The notes below the pieces were generated by a model. It had not been told where the DNA came from. It made no database searches and was given only the letters and a program-made list of their open reading frames with translations. Below, one piece after another: positions 25,155 through 34,761 of a DNA stretch of 64,000 nt. Origin of the DNA: Clostridia bacterium (lineage in GTDB: Bacteria > Bacillota > Clostridia > Oscillospirales > Acutalibacteraceae); NCBI GenBank assembly GCA_017416765.1, contig JAFQBE010000019.1, positions 62,001 to 126,000 of the forward strand, given 5' to 3'. Every line of letters begins with the position of its first letter. Position 1 is the stretch's first letter. Both the position numbers and the translations under genes were made by a program.

Positions 25155-26705
25155 TCAGTGCTTGAAGTGGCGCATGCCTACAAAGAGCATTGCAATGCCT
25201 GCTTCGTTACAAGCCTTGATAGAATCTTCGTCACGGATTGAGCCGCCCGGCTGAATAATAGCTGTAATGCCCGCTTCCTTTGCTGCCTTTACACAGTCGT
25301 CAAAGGGGAAGAATGCATCGCTGCCCATTACGCTGCCTGCTGCCTTGTCACCTGCGTACTTGATAGCAAGCTCAAGCGCAGTAATGCGGTTTGTCTGTCC
25401 GGGGCCGATACCTGTTGTAGCGTTGTCCTTTGCAAGTGCAATGCCGTTGGACTTGGTGTGCTTGACAACCTTCCATACGAACATAAGCTGCTTCATTTCT
25501 TCCTCTGTGGGCTTTCTGTCTGTTACGCAAACAATATCTTCCTCGTTAAGAAGCTCTGTGTCAAGCTCCTGAACAAGCAGACCGCCTGCAACCTTCTTCA
25601 TGTCAACAAGACCCTTCTTGTTGGGTGCTGCAAGGTTGGGAAGCTCAAGAAGGCGGATATTCTTCTTAGCTGTGAGAATTTCAAGTGCCTTTGCGGAGAA
25701 CGAGGGAGCGATGATAATTTCAAGGAAAATCTTTGCAAGCTCATTTGCTGTGTCCTCGTCAACCTCTCTGTTGAGGGCAACAATGCCGCCGAAGATGGAA
25801 ACAGGGTCAGCGTTGTATGCGTTGAGGTATGCTTCGTGAATTGTGGAGCCAATACCTACGCCGCAGGGATTAGCGTGCTTGACACCAACTGCAACAGGCT
25901 CGTCAAAGCCGAATTCCTTAATTATGTCAAGTGCGCCGTTTGCATCGTTGATGTTGTTGTAGGAAAGCTCTTTACCGTGGAGCTGCTTTGCTGCGGAAAG
26001 AACATTGTCAGCTGCACCGATTTCGGTGTAGAAGGCTGCCTTCTGGTGCGGGTTTTCGCCGTAGCGCATATCCTGAACCTTTTCAAAGGTCATTGTGAAG
26101 CAGTTTGCAAACGGGTCTTCGCCGCGCTGCTTGCGAAGGTATGTGTTAATCATTGAATCGTAGTTTGCTGTATGCTCGAATACCTTGCCTGCAAGCATGA
26201 ACTTTGTTTCCTTGCTCGGTGCGCCGTTAGCCTTGTATTCGTCAATAACTGTTTTGTAATCTGCAGGGTCAACAATAACTGCAACATCCTGCCAGTTTTT
26301 AGCTGCTGCGCGAATCATTGTCGGACCACCGATATCTATATTTTCAATAGCATCTTCAAGTGTAACATCGGGCTTGAGAATTGTCTGCTTGAAGGGGTAA
26401 AGGTTGATTGCAACAACGTCAATCGGTGTTACATTGAGCTTTTCAAGCTGCTCCATATGCTCGGGGTTGGAACGCATTGCAAGTATACCTGCGTGTACCA
26501 TGGGGTGGAGAGTTTTAACTCTGCCGTCAAGGCATTCGGGGAAACCTGTAATGTCGGAAACCTGTGTACAGGGGATGCCTGCATCTGCTACAGCCTTTGC
26601 TGTGCCGCCTGTGGAAATAATTTCAAAGCCGAGCTCGTTGAGCTCTTTTGCAAATTCTACGATTCCTGTTTTGTCGGAAACGCTCAGAAGTGCTCTTTTT
26701 TTCAT
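25155..26705 (-). CDS. purH: Bifunctional AICAR formyltransferase/IMP cyclohydrolase
   Basis: 516 residues, normal for PurH, which performs the last two steps of IMP synthesis. The N-terminal cyclohydrolase (MGS-like) domain has [34 protein letters not shown] and [15 protein letters not shown]. The C-terminal transformylase has [21 protein letters not shown] and [11 protein letters not shown]. Last gene of the operon, 15 bp after purN. Confidence 0.98.
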   Translation of the reverse strand: MKKRALLSVSDKTGIVEFAKELNELGFEIISTGGTAKAVADAGIPCTQVSDITGFPECLDGRVKTLHPMVHAGILAMRSNPEHMEQLEKLNVTPIDVVAINLYPFKQTILKPDVTLEDAIENIDIGGPTMIRAAAKNWQDVAVIVDPADYKTVIDEYKANGAPSKETKFMLAGKVFEHTANYDSMINTYLRKQRGEDPFANCFTMTFEKVQDMRYGENPHQKAAFYTEIGAADNVLSAAKQLHGKELSYNNINDANGALDIIKEFGFDEPVAVGVKHANPCGVGIGSTIHEAYLNAYNADPVSIFGGIVALNREVDEDTANELAKIFLEIIIAPSFSAKALEILTAKKNIRLLELPNLAAPNKKGLVDMKKVAGGLLVQELDTELLNEEDIVCVTDRKPTEEEMKQLMFVWKVVKHTKSNGIALAKDNATTGIGPGQTNRITALELAIKYAGDKAAGSVMGSDAFFPFDDCVKAAKEAGITAIIQPGGSIRDEDSIKACNEAGIAMLFVGMRHFKH

Positions 26706-26720
26706 TGTAATTGCCTCCGT

Positions 26721-27311
26721 TTATTTTCTTTCGTCGCAGAGCTTTGCTACCGCTTGCGGAAGTATAATCCACTCTGCCTGTTCCATTACTTTTTTCTGTA
26801 ATTCTTCGGCTGTAATGCCTTCGTCAATTTCAACCGCTTTTTGTGCTATGATTCTGCCGCCGTCGGGTATTTCGTTTACAAAATGCACAGTTGCACCTGT
26901 AACCTTAACGCCGTATTCAAGTGCAGCCTCGTGAACTTTAAGCCCATAAAAGCCCTTGCCGCAGAAGGAGGGGATAAGCGCGGGGTGAACATTGACAATT
27001 TTTTCGGGGTATTCTTTTATTACTTTTTCACCGAGTATTGTCATAAAGCCTGCAAGCACAATTAAATCAGCCTTTGCAGCTTTCAGTTCAGCAAGTAAAG
27101 CTGTTTCAAATTCCTCCGCTGTTTTGCCCTTGCGTTCAACAACCGCTGTTGCAACGCCTGCCTTTGCTGCTCTTTCAAGTGCATATACACCGGGCTTGCT
27201 TGAAATAACCTTTACAAATTCGCCGTTCGGAATTTTGCCGTCCTTTTTCGCATCAAGCAGCGCCTGCAGGTTTGTGCCGCCGCCCGATACAAGCACAACT
27301 ATGTTCAGCAT
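26721..27311 (-). CDS. purN: Phosphoribosylglycinamide formyltransferase
   Basis: 196 residues, standard Pur[16 protein letters not shown] is the phosphate-binding start, and [18 protein letters not shown] holds the catalytic Asn/His region. [20 protein letters not shown] follows with the catalytic Asp nearby. It adds the first formyl group, using 10-formyl-THF. Its start overlaps the end of purM by 7 bp. Confidence 0.97.
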   Translation of the reverse strand: MLNIVVLVSGGGTNLQALLDAKKDGKIPNGEFVKVISSKPGVYALERAAKAGVATAVVERKGKTAEEFETALLAELKAAKADLIVLAGFMTILGEKVIKEYPEKIVNVHPALIPSFCGKGFYGLKVHEAALEYGVKVTGATVHFVNEIPDGGRIIAQKAVEIDEGITAEELQKKVMEQAEWIILPQAVAKLCDERK

Positions 27312-28342
27312 ATGTCAATACCCTTATCGCCGTTGACTATTTCGCCGATTATGTGAGCCTTTTCGCCTATGGCGTTTACTGCCTTTACTGCGGCATCTGC
27401 TTTGTCAGCGGAAACAGCAACGCAAAGACCAACGCCCATGTTGAAGGTGTTGAACATATCTCTTTCGGGAATACCTGTTGCTGCAAGCAGGTTGAAGATG
27501 GGTCTTACGGGAACTGCTGCTCTTTCAACCTTTGCGCGAAGACCCTCTGTGCTGAACATTCTCGGAATGTTTTCATAGAAGCCGCCGCCTGTAATGTGGG
27601 AAATACCGTGAATGTCGCATACTTCCTTGATAGCAGCAACAGTCTTGACATAAATCTTTGTGGGTGTGATAAGCTCTTCGCCGAGTGTCTTGCCGAGTTC
27701 GTCAACATACATGTTGAGTCTTTCTGTGGAAACGTTGAAAGCCTTTCTGACAAGTGAGAAGCCGTTTGAGTGAACACCTGAGGATTCAACACCTATAAGT
27801 ACGTCACCTGCCTGAAGCTTGGAGCCGTCGATAATGTCGCTCTTATCTGCAAGACCTACACAGAAGCCTGCAAGGTCATATTCATCGTTTGTATAAATGC
27901 CGGGCATTTCTGCCGTTTCACCGCCTACAAGTGCGCAGCCTGCCTGAACACAACCGTCTGCAACACCGCTGACAATAGCGGCAACCTTTTCCGGAATGTT
28001 TCTTGCAACTGAAATGTAGTCAAGGAAGAAAAGGGGTTTTGCACCTGAACAGGCAACGTCGTTTGCGCACATTGCAACACAGTCAATACCTACTGTGTTG
28101 TGAATGTCCATCATGAATGCGATTTTAAGCTTTGTGCCTACACCGTCCGTGCCTGAAACAAGGACGGGCTCTTTAATGCCTGTAAGGTTGGGCATAAACA
28201 TACCGCCGAAGCCGCCGATTTCATCAGCTACACCGGGAATGCGTGTACGTGCAACGTGTTCTTTCATAAGTCTGACAGCTTCGTAACCCTTTGTTACGTC
28301 AACGCCGGCATCCTTATAGCTCTTTGAAAAACTGTTTTCCAT
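27305..28342 (-). CDS. purM: Phosphoribosylformylglycinamidine cyclo-ligase
   Basis: 345 residues, standard AIR synthetase. The ATP-binding region [15 protein letters not shown] and the signature [11 protein letters not shown] are present, as is the C-terminal [14 protein letters not shown]. It makes AIR from FGAM with ATP. It lies 12 bp after purF and overlaps purN. Confidence 0.98.
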   Translation of the reverse strand: MENSFSKSYKDAGVDVTKGYEAVRLMKEHVARTRIPGVADEIGGFGGMFMPNLTGIKEPVLVSGTDGVGTKLKIAFMMDIHNTVGIDCVAMCANDVACSGAKPLFFLDYISVARNIPEKVAAIVSGVADGCVQAGCALVGGETAEMPGIYTNDEYDLAGFCVGLADKSDIIDGSKLQAGDVLIGVESSGVHSNGFSLVRKAFNVSTERLNMYVDELGKTLGEELITPTKIYVKTVAAIKEVCDIHGISHITGGGFYENIPRMFSTEGLRAKVERAAVPVRPIFNLLAATGIPERDMFNTFNMGVGLCVAVSADKADAAVKAVNAIGEKAHIIGEIVNGDKGIDIC

Positions 28343-28354
28343 TGTATGCTCTCC

Positions 28355-29779
28355 TTATTTCTTGATTTTATAGTCAAATTTATCAACATAGTTAGGTCCG
28401 GAAACATCAATCGGATATTTGCCGGTAAAGCAGGCGTCGCAGAAAGTTACATTTGAATTCTCTGCTACCTTGTGCAAACTCTCAAGGCTCAGAAAACCGA
28501 GTGAGTCAGCACCGATATATTCTCTTATGCCTTCAATGTCAAGCTTGCAGGCAATAAGCTTGTCCTTTGAACTGATATCCGTGCCGAAGTAGCAGGGATT
28601 TACAAAGGGCGGTGAAGAAATACGCATATGTATTTCTTTTGCGCCTGCGGCGCGTAAGCGTTTGATAAGCTTTGCACAGGTAGTGCCGCGGACTATTGAG
28701 TCGTCAACAAGCACTATTCTTTTACCTTCAATCTCATTGCCGAGCGGATTGAGCTTTATCTGAACCGAGCGTTCACGCTGGCTCTGTGTGGTCTGAATAA
28801 AGGTTCTGCCTATATATCGGTTTTTGATAAGACCGATACCGTAGGGAATTCCGGATTCGTTGGCGTAGCCTATGGCTGCATCAAGTCCCGAATCGGGCGC
28901 ACCGATTACAACATCTGCTTCAACGGGATGTTCCTGCGCAAGGAACTTGCCTGCATTGAGCCTTGAACGGTGAACGCTTGCACCGTCAATAACTGAATCG
29001 GGTCGGGCTGTATATACATGCTCAAAAATACAAAGCGAGCTTTTTTTGCCGCAATGTGTTTTGTTGCTGTAAACATCGTTCATGTTTATTACTACGATTT
29101 CGCCCGGTTCAATATCGCGTATGAACTGACCGCCTATGCTTTGAATTGCGCAGGATTCTGAAGCTACAACATACGCTTCACCGAGCTTGCCCAGACAAAG
29201 CGGGCGGAAGCCGTTGGGGTCACGCACAGCAACAAGCTTTTTGGGGGACATGATTACAAAGGAATATGCACCCTCAATTTCCTTCATCGCTTCAACAATT
29301 GCTTTTTCTATGTTTTCCGTCTGAAGTCTGTGCCTTGCAATGCAGTGAACAATAAGCTCTGCATTGCTGTTTGTCTGGAAAACTGCGCCTTCGCTCTGAA
29401 GTCTTTCGCGAAGCTGTGCCGTGTTGACAAGGCAGCCGTTGTTTGCTATTGAAATTGAGCCGCGGGCATAGCTCATAACCATCGGCTGGTTGTTTATTTC
29501 ATCTTCTTCGCCGTGGGTTGAATAACGTACATGACCTATGGCAACATCGCCTCTGCCGTTTTCTGTAAGAGCGTTAAGCTTTTCGCGGTTGAAAACATTT
29601 GGTACTGTACCTTCGCCCGTAATACAGTCAACCTGCTTGCTGTTTCTTACAGCTATACCGCAGCTTACCTGACCGCGGTGCTGTAATGCATAAAGAGCAA
29701 GGTAGGTTTCCTGAACTGCATCGTGTTCGCGGTTTCGGTTGAATATGCCGAAAACACCGCATTCTTCATAGATGGACAT
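28355..29779 (-). CDS. purF: Amidophosphoribosyltransferase
   Basis: 474 residues. The N-terminal Ntn glutaminase starts MSIYEECGVFGIF; Cys7 would be the nucleophile after removal of a short propeptide, as in Bacillus-type PurF. The PRPP-binding motif VLVDDSIVRGTTCAKLI lies in the C-terminal domain. Two Cys-containing segments (NPCYFGTDISSKD, CDACFTGKYP) near the end fit the Fe-S type of the enzyme. It commits PRPP to purine synthesis. 20 bp after purE. Confidence 0.98.
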   Translation of the reverse strand: MSIYEECGVFGIFNRNREHDAVQETYLALYALQHRGQVSCGIAVRNSKQVDCITGEGTVPNVFNREKLNALTENGRGDVAIGHVRYSTHGEEDEINNQPMVMSYARGSISIANNGCLVNTAQLRERLQSEGAVFQTNSNAELIVHCIARHRLQTENIEKAIVEAMKEIEGAYSFVIMSPKKLVAVRDPNGFRPLCLGKLGEAYVVASESCAIQSIGGQFIRDIEPGEIVVINMNDVYSNKTHCGKKSSLCIFEHVYTARPDSVIDGASVHRSRLNAGKFLAQEHPVEADVVIGAPDSGLDAAIGYANESGIPYGIGLIKNRYIGRTFIQTTQSQRERSVQIKLNPLGNEIEGKRIVLVDDSIVRGTTCAKLIKRLRAAGAKEIHMRISSPPFVNPCYFGTDISSKDKLIACKLDIEGIREYIGADSLGFLSLESLHKVAENSNVTFCDACFTGKYPIDVSGPNYVDKFDYKIKK

Positions 29780-29799
29780 AGCGGGTTACCTCCGTAAAA

Positions 29800-30297
29800 T
29801 TAAAGTGCGGCAACCTGTGCTGCGAGTGCTGCATCCTTTTCAAGGACCTTCTTTGCCATATCTTCTTTCATATCGTCAAGCTTTTGTGCAAGTTCAGGTT
29901 CGCTGAGGGCAAGCATCTGTACTGCAAGTATTGCAGCGTTTTCTGCGCCGTCAATAGCTACCGTGGCTACAGGAATACCTGCAGGCATCTGAACTGTTGC
30001 AAGAAGTGCATCAAGTCCGTCAAGTGTGGAGGACTTTATCGGAATACCGATGACGGGGAGTGATGTGTGTGCTGCAAGTACACCGCCAAGGTGAGCGGCT
30101 TTGCCGGCGGCGGAGATAATTACGCCGAAGCCGTTTTTAACAGCGTTCTTTGAAAACTCTGCTGCAGCGTCAGGTGTACGGTGGGCGGACATAACATGAG
30201 CCTCAACCTCAACACCGAATTCCTTGAGCTTTTTTATCGCTTTGCTTACTACGGGCAGGTCGCTGTCGCTGCCCATGACGATTGCAACTTTTTTCAT
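29800..30297 (-). CDS. purE: N5-carboxyaminoimidazole ribonucleotide mutase / AIR carboxylase
   Basis: 165 residues, PurE. MGSDSDLPVVSKA and the catalytic VMSAHRTPD are followed by SAAGKAAHLGGVLAAHT and SSTLDGLDALLATVQMPAG. No purK lies nearby, so whether it works as class I mutase or class II carboxylase is open. First gene of the minus-strand operon, after a leader of about 155 nt with candidate attenuation elements. Confidence 0.96.
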   Translation of the reverse strand: MKKVAIVMGSDSDLPVVSKAIKKLKEFGVEVEAHVMSAHRTPDAAAEFSKNAVKNGFGVIISAAGKAAHLGGVLAAHTSLPVIGIPIKSSTLDGLDALLATVQMPAGIPVATVAIDGAENAAILAVQMLALSEPELAQKLDDMKEDMAKKVLEKDAALAAQVAAL

Positions 30298-30330
30298 AGT
30301 TAAAATACCGTCCTTTGAAAAATGATGAAA

Positions 30331-30357
30331 GGCTGTCGCACCTCAAGCGCAACAGCC
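30331..30357 (-). promoter_or_regulatory. Attenuator hairpin in the purE leader
   Basis: On the minus strand GGCTGTTGCGC pairs over 11 bp (two wobbles) with GTGCGACAGCC, then TTTCATCATTTTT. A second segment, GGGTGTCGCA at 30432-30441, matches the 3' arm in 9 of 10 positions and would disrupt the hairpin when paired. This suggests terminator/antiterminator control. Confidence 0.5.
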
Positions 30358-30362
30358 CCTTG

Positions 30363-30428
30363 TTATTTTAATTTTTTGCATACTTCGGCAGGGCAGCAGG
30401 CAGCTGTATAACAGCGGATAAAAATCAT
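30363..30428 (-). CDS. Possible 21-aa leader peptide upstream of purE
   Basis: ATG to TAA, 21 residues with four Cys (MIFIRCYTAACCPAEVCKKL and one more Lys). It ends 5 bases before the attenuator stem. The ribosome site is weak (GGGGGTG) and overlaps the segment that competes with the hairpin. It could couple translation to the folding of the leader, or be chance. Confidence 0.3.
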   Translation of the reverse strand: MIFIRCYTAACCPAEVCKKLK

Positions 30429-30441
30429 GCTTGCGACACCC

Positions 30442-30475
30442 CCGATACAAAGTAATTCTTATTTTAAAGTATCGG
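30442..30475. promoter_or_regulatory. Inverted repeat over the purE transcription start
   Basis: CCGATAC (30442-30448) and GTATCGG (30469-30475) flank the -10 box and the predicted start. It is a plausible operator for a purine repressor, though it does not look like the Bacillus PurBox. Confidence 0.45.
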
Positions 30476-30489
30476 ACAGATTTTTTCAA
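30461..30489 (-). promoter_or_regulatory. pur operon promoter
   Basis: Minus strand: TTGAAA, 17 bp, TAAAAT. The predicted start is near 30454, giving a leader of about 155 nt. Confidence 0.75.
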
Positions 30490-30589
30490 GAGTAAAACAC
30501 ATATAATTTTAATTTTCTACATATATATGTATATATTTACCCTTAAACACATCATTTTGGTGAATATAACCATTACAAAGGAGCAAAGA

Positions 30590-31141
30590 ATGAAGAAGAA
30601 AACGGTTTTATCTTTTATACTGTGCCTCATTATATTCTTGCTTTCTTCATGTACCCGTGTCGGAGAACGCGACGGTACGGATTTTATTGTGAATATGGCA
30701 AAATACGGCTTCGATTTAACTGCGGAAGAAACAGTAAGCACCGAATATTTAAAAGAAAGCTACTATGTAAACAGCTGTAAAATATCGGTTTACTTGAATG
30801 AAAATTCAAAGCTTTACCGCCTTGTGCTTACATACAGCAAAACTGCACCAAAGGATTTTTGCTTTACTGCAAAATGTTGTATTGCGAGCTTTTGCGGTCT
30901 GGAGGAAGCTATTACAGAAGATATTGTTTCAACGCTTGGATTTTCACCTTCGCCGCCGGACAGCACAAAGGGTGTTGCCCGGTGCGAAAGCGAGTATTAT
31001 CTGTTTTCTTTTACCTGCGATAAAGCCGGCGGCTGCCTTATTATTGACAGCCTGCGGCTTAACCCCACATCAGCACCCACGGTTACAGTACGCACAACCG
31101 TGCCTAAAATAACCTCAGCGGAAGAATCCGTTTCTTCTTGA
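30590..31141 (+). CDS. Small lipoprotein of unknown function
   Basis: 183 residues from ATG 30590, preceded by AAAGGAG. The N-terminus KKKTVLSFILCLIIFLLSSC is a lipoprotein signal with the lipid-acceptor Cys at residue 21, so the protein is anchored to the outer face of the membrane after Lgt/Lsp processing. The mature part has several Cys (KCCIASFCGLE) and no recognised domain; the end is Thr/Ser-rich. An upstream extension of the frame lacks a ribosome site. Its 3' end overlaps the convergent gene at 31115 by 27 bp. Confidence 0.75.
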   Translation: MKKKTVLSFILCLIIFLLSSCTRVGERDGTDFIVNMAKYGFDLTAEETVSTEYLKESYYVNSCKISVYLNENSKLYRLVLTYSKTAPKDFCFTAKCCIASFCGLEEAITEDIVSTLGFSPSPPDSTKGVARCESEYYLFSFTCDKAGGCLIIDSLRLNPTSAPTVTVRTTVPKITSAEESVSS

Positions 31142-31402
31142 GCAGCCTCTTGGCGGTGCGGGCGGGGGAGTATAGCAGACTATTATTATGTCATCGCCCA
31201 CAACCTCCACATCGCACCACGGAACGCGTATATCCGTGTCGCACGCATAGGGCGAAAACATTCTTCCGCCGCGGCACACAACAAGGTTAACGACGCAGCC
31301 TGTGCAGGCATCTATTTCCACATCACATACATGACCGAGCCGACAGCCGTCTTTTTTGTTTATTACTTCTTTAATCCGCAGATTTGCAATGCAATGGTTC
31401 AC
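31115..31402 (-). CDS. YlmC/YmxH-family PRC-barrel protein
   Basis: 95 residues. The PRC-barrel part reads LRIKEVINKKDGCRLGHVCDVEID and continues to a typical VPWCDVEVVGDDIIIV end; the family is sporulation-associated in Firmicutes. It has a Pro-rich and basic C-terminal tail (TPPPAPPRGCSRRNGFFR) that the short family members often lack. The tail is encoded within the overlap with the lipoprotein gene. Ribosome site AAAGGGG. Confidence 0.82.
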   Translation of the reverse strand: MNHCIANLRIKEVINKKDGCRLGHVCDVEIDACTGCVVNLVVCRGGRMFSPYACDTDIRVPWCDVEVVGDDIIIVCYTPPPAPPRGCSRRNGFFR

Positions 31403-31541
31403 CGTATCACCCCTTTCAAAATTGAAGATTATACAATATATATGAAAAAATTTAAAAAAGATTTATATATCCCCTTTTATTTTGCGGTTTAATGTGCTAA
31501 ACTTAATGGCAATAAAAAAGCAAAATAAAGGAGGAAAAATT

Positions 31542-34500
31542 TTGAATTTTTTACTCGATAAACTTAAAGTTTTTCTGCCCCAACTTGAAAAGCTTGTTTT
31601 TGCAGAAAGCTTTGAACTGACAGATTTCAAGTATCTTCCCTGCGGCTACAAGCCCTATGGAAGCATGCCGCCCGCCGTTACCGACGAATGGCAGGATTTC
31701 GGCAAGTATGACCGTTGGGGCGATGAGAAGGATTCTCACGCATGGTTCTATAAAAAGTTTACTCTGCCCGAAAGTATGAAGGGTAAGAAGGTTGAATTCT
31801 ATTTTGAAACAGCACCTTACAATTCAAATGTTGAGCGCGACCCGCAGTTTACCGTTTATGCAAACGGCAAGCTTATGAACGGCTGTGATTCCAACCACCG
31901 CTATACTGAGCTCAAAGGCAGCGACGAATATGAAATTTATGTTTATGCCTATACGGGTATGAACACCTGCCGCCACAGCATTTTCAGCAGCCTTTATGTA
32001 GTGGACGAGCTTTATAAGGAGCTTTATTATGATTTGCAGGTTCCTTACGAAACGCTGCGTCTGCTTAAAGCGCACGAAAAGGAATATACGGATATTCTTG
32101 TTCATATGAACAACGCACTCAATATGATTGATATGCGTGTTCCCGGCTCAGCTGAGTGCAGATCAAGCTGTCAGCAGGCACTTGATTACCTGCGTACAGA
32201 GTTTTACGGCAAGGTCTGCGGTGACCAGGGTGTTAACTGTATTTGTATCGGCCATACACATATTGATGTTGCATGGTTGTGGACTCTTGACCAGACGAGG
32301 GAAAAGGTAGTCCGTTCCTTCTCAACGGTTATTTCAATGATGAAGCAGTACCCCGAATATAAGTTTATGTCGTCTCAGGCACAGCTTTATAAGTACCTTA
32401 AAGAAGAAGCTCCCGATGTTTATGAAGAAGTAAAGAAAATGGTTCAAGCCGGTCGCTGGGAAGTTGAAGGTGCAATGTGGGTTGAAGCTGACTGTAACCT
32501 CACAAGCGGCGAAAGCCTTGTCCGTCAGGTGCTTTTCGGTAAGCGTTTCTTCAACAAAGAATTCGGTGTTGATAGCAAGGTCCTTTGGCTGCCCGATGTT
32601 TTCGGCTACAGTGCCGCACTTCCGCAGATTCTTCGCAAAAGCGGTGTTGATAAATTTGTAACCTCCAAAATAAGCTGGAACGAAACAAATATGATGCCCT
32701 ACGATACATTTATGTGGAAGGGTATCGACTCAACGGAAATTTTCACCCATTTCCTTACCGCACAGCGTATTGATAAGGAGCGTACTGTCAATAACAACAC
32801 AACATATAACGCAATGCTTGAAGCTCCGCTCGTAAAGGGCTGTTGGAACCGCTATCAGCAAAAGCACCTCAATAACGAAGTGCTTATTACCTTCGGTCAC
32901 GGTGACGGCGGCGGCGGACCGACCCAGGGTCACCTTGAAACGCATGAACGCCTCAAGCACGGTATTCCCTCAATTCCCAATACTAAAATTGAGTTTGCAG
33001 GCGATTTCCTTGAAAGAGCAAAGCAGCGCTGCGAAGCTAACCCCAAAACGCCGCATTGGGCAGGGGAACTTTACCTTGAATTCCACAGAGGTACATATAC
33101 TTCAAACGCTATCAACAAGCGCTATAACAGAAAGTGCGAATTCCTTTACCAGAATGTTGAGCTGTTCAGCGAAATCAACCGCCTTCTCAACAAAAAGGCA
33201 TATCCGCAGGAGAAAATCAACGAAGGCTGGGAGTGCATACTTCTCAACCAGTTCCACGATATTATTCCCGGTTCATCCATCTATCAGGTTTATGAAGAAA
33301 GCACAAGGCAGTATGCTGCTATAACCGAATCCGCAAAAGCTATGTTTGCCGGTGCAACTGCTGATATTGCAAAGAATATCAATACCGATGGCGGTGTGCT
33401 TGTATTCAACCCCAACTCCTTCATAAACAGCGGTGTGGTTGATGTTGACGGCGAAAAGATTTATGTTGAAAACATTCCCGCAAAGGGCTGGAAGGTTGTA
33501 AAGGGCAACGAAAGTAAGGGCAGCGTTGAGGCAAGCGATAAGAAGCTTGAAAACGAATACTTTGTCCTTGAATTTGCCGAGGATTATACAATCAGCCGTA
33601 TTTTTGATAAGCGCTGCGGCAGAGAAGTTCTTAAAAACGGCGAGCGAGCAAATGTAATTGAGGCATATGAGGATTTCCCCAGAGAGTATGATGCATGGGA
33701 AATTTCCGTATACTATAAAGAAAAGCGTTGGGAAATCAACGATGTAAGCGCGGTTGAATTGCTTGATGAGGGCGTAAGAAAGGGTATAAAAATTACCCGT
33801 AAGTTCCTTGATTCAGTTGTTGAGCAGAAAATCTGGCTTTATAACGATATTGATAAGGTTGATTTTGAAACAACAGCCGAATGGTATCAGGAGCATATCC
33901 TTGTCAAAGCTGCTTTCCCTGTTGAAATCAATTCAGACAAGGCTACCTACGAAATTCAGTTCGGCAGCGTTGAGCGTCCTACCCATACAAACACAAGCTG
34001 GGATGCTGCAAAGTTTGAGGTTTGCGCCCACAAGTTTGCTGACTTTTCCGAGCATGATTACGGCGTAACTATGCTCAATGATTGTAAGTACGGTCACGAT
34101 ATACATGACGGCGTTATGAGGCTTACTCTCCTCAAATGCGCAACTCATCCCAGCCCCAAGGCCGATAAGGGTCACCACGAATTTATCTATTCAATCCGTC
34201 CGCACGCAGGCTCATTCCGCGAAGCAGGCACGGTCAGAATGGCATATGACCTGAATAACCCGATGACCGCCGTTAAGCTTGGCGCACAGGAGGGTACACT
34301 TCCCGAAAGCTACAGCTTTGTAAGCGTATCGGATGAAAATGTTGTTATTGATACAGTCAAAAAGGCTGAGGATAGCGACACAACAGTTATCCGTATGTAC
34401 GAAAGCTGGAATAAACGCACAAATGGCACAAAGGTTTCCTTTGGCTTTGATGTGAAGAAAGCTATGCTCTGCGACCTTATGGAAAACGAAATTGAAGAGC

Positions 34501-34571
34501 TTGAGGTGGTTGATAATACAGTCAGCCTTCCCGTTAAGCCCTTTGAAATAGTTACAATTAAAGTTCAGTAA
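31542..34571 (+). CDS. Alpha-mannosidase, glycoside hydrolase family 38
   Basis: 1009 residues from TTG 31542, chosen because GGAGG lies 7 bases before it. The family's domains are seen in order: an N-terminal beta domain, the catalytic (beta/alpha)7 domain with zinc motif GHTHIDVAWLWTLDQTREK, the nucleophile region WLPDVFGYSAALPQ and FGHGDGGGGPT, a helical domain, and C-terminal beta domains. No signal peptide: cytoplasmic. It would cut mannose from imported oligosaccharides, such as N-glycan fragments. Convergent with the fucose genes and ended by a strong terminator. Confidence 0.95.
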   Translation: MNFLLDKLKVFLPQLEKLVFAESFELTDFKYLPCGYKPYGSMPPAVTDEWQDFGKYDRWGDEKDSHAWFYKKFTLPESMKGKKVEFYFETAPYNSNVERDPQFTVYANGKLMNGCDSNHRYTELKGSDEYEIYVYAYTGMNTCRHSIFSSLYVVDELYKELYYDLQVPYETLRLLKAHEKEYTDILVHMNNALNMIDMRVPGSAECRSSCQQALDYLRTEFYGKVCGDQGVNCICIGHTHIDVAWLWTLDQTREKVVRSFSTVISMMKQYPEYKFMSSQAQLYKYLKEEAPDVYEEVKKMVQAGRWEVEGAMWVEADCNLTSGESLVRQVLFGKRFFNKEFGVDSKVLWLPDVFGYSAALPQILRKSGVDKFVTSKISWNETNMMPYDTFMWKGIDSTEIFTHFLTAQRIDKERTVNNNTTYNAMLEAPLVKGCWNRYQQKHLNNEVLITFGHGDGGGGPTQGHLETHERLKHGIPSIPNTKIEFAGDFLERAKQRCEANPKTPHWAGELYLEFHRGTYTSNAINKRYNRKCEFLYQNVELFSEINRLLNKKAYPQEKINEGWECILLNQFHDIIPGSSIYQVYEESTRQYAAITESAKAMFAGATADIAKNINTDGGVLVFNPNSFINSGVVDVDGEKIYVENIPAKGWKVVKGNESKGSVEASDKKLENEYFVLEFAEDYTISRIFDKRCGREVLKNGERANVIEAYEDFPREYDAWEISVYYKEKRWEINDVSAVELLDEGVRKGIKITRKFLDSVVEQKIWLYNDIDKVDFETTAEWYQEHILVKAAFPVEINSDKATYEIQFGSVERPTHTNTSWDAAKFEVCAHKFADFSEHDYGVTMLNDCKYGHDIHDGVMRLTLLKCATHPSPKADKGHHEFIYSIRPHAGSFREAGTVRMAYDLNNPMTAVKLGAQEGTLPESYSFVSVSDENVVIDTVKKAEDSDTTVIRMYESWNKRTNGTKVSFGFDVKKAMLCDLMENEIEELEVVDNTVSLPVKPFEIVTIKVQ

Positions 34572-34586
34572 TCATAATTAACTGAA

Positions 34587-34616
34587 GCTGCTGTCCATTC
34601 GGGCAGCAGCTTTTTA
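34587..34616 (+). terminator. Terminator of the alpha-mannosidase gene
   Basis: AGCTGCTGTCC-ATTC-GGGCAGCAGCT, 11 bp with one wobble, followed by TTTTAA, 15 bp after the stop codon. Confidence 0.9.
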
Positions 34617-34664
34617 ATATAATTATCGACATATCAAAAACTTTTAAAGAATAATTATAATTCA

Positions 34665-34712
34665 GAGCGAAGCGACCCTTCGTTCTGCGTTTTGAACTCT
34701 GCACTCTGCATT
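34665..34712. repeat. Copy 3 of the CGACCCTTCGTTCTGC repeat
   Basis: GAGCGAAGCGACCCTTCGTT and then CTCTGCACTCTGCATT, as at 9907 and 12858. It sits between two convergent terminators. Confidence 0.7.
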
Positions 34713-34716
34713 AAAA

Positions 34717-34746
34717 AACGCTGTCATCTTTTCAGGTGACAGCGTT
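34717..34746 (-). terminator. Terminator of the fuc unit
   Basis: AACGCTGTCA / TGACAGCGTT, perfect 10 bp; on the minus strand TTTTTTAAT follows. 15 bp after the fucI stop codon. Confidence 0.85.
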
Positions 34747-34761
34747 CATTTTATTTATATC

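Noticed and set aside
25458-26801. Long plus-strand frames opposite purH (232 and 209 codons)
   Set aside because: They are Cys-rich shadows of purH on the other strand; no ribosome site and no plausible domain.
30297-30455. Guanine/PRPP riboswitch before purE
   Set aside because: The conserved purine-riboswitch loops and the ykkC-type core are not seen; an attenuator without known aptamer fits better.
30431-30589. 53-codon N-terminal extension of the lipoprotein
   Set aside because: It would bury the lipoprotein signal, covers the divergent pur promoter and has no ribosome site.
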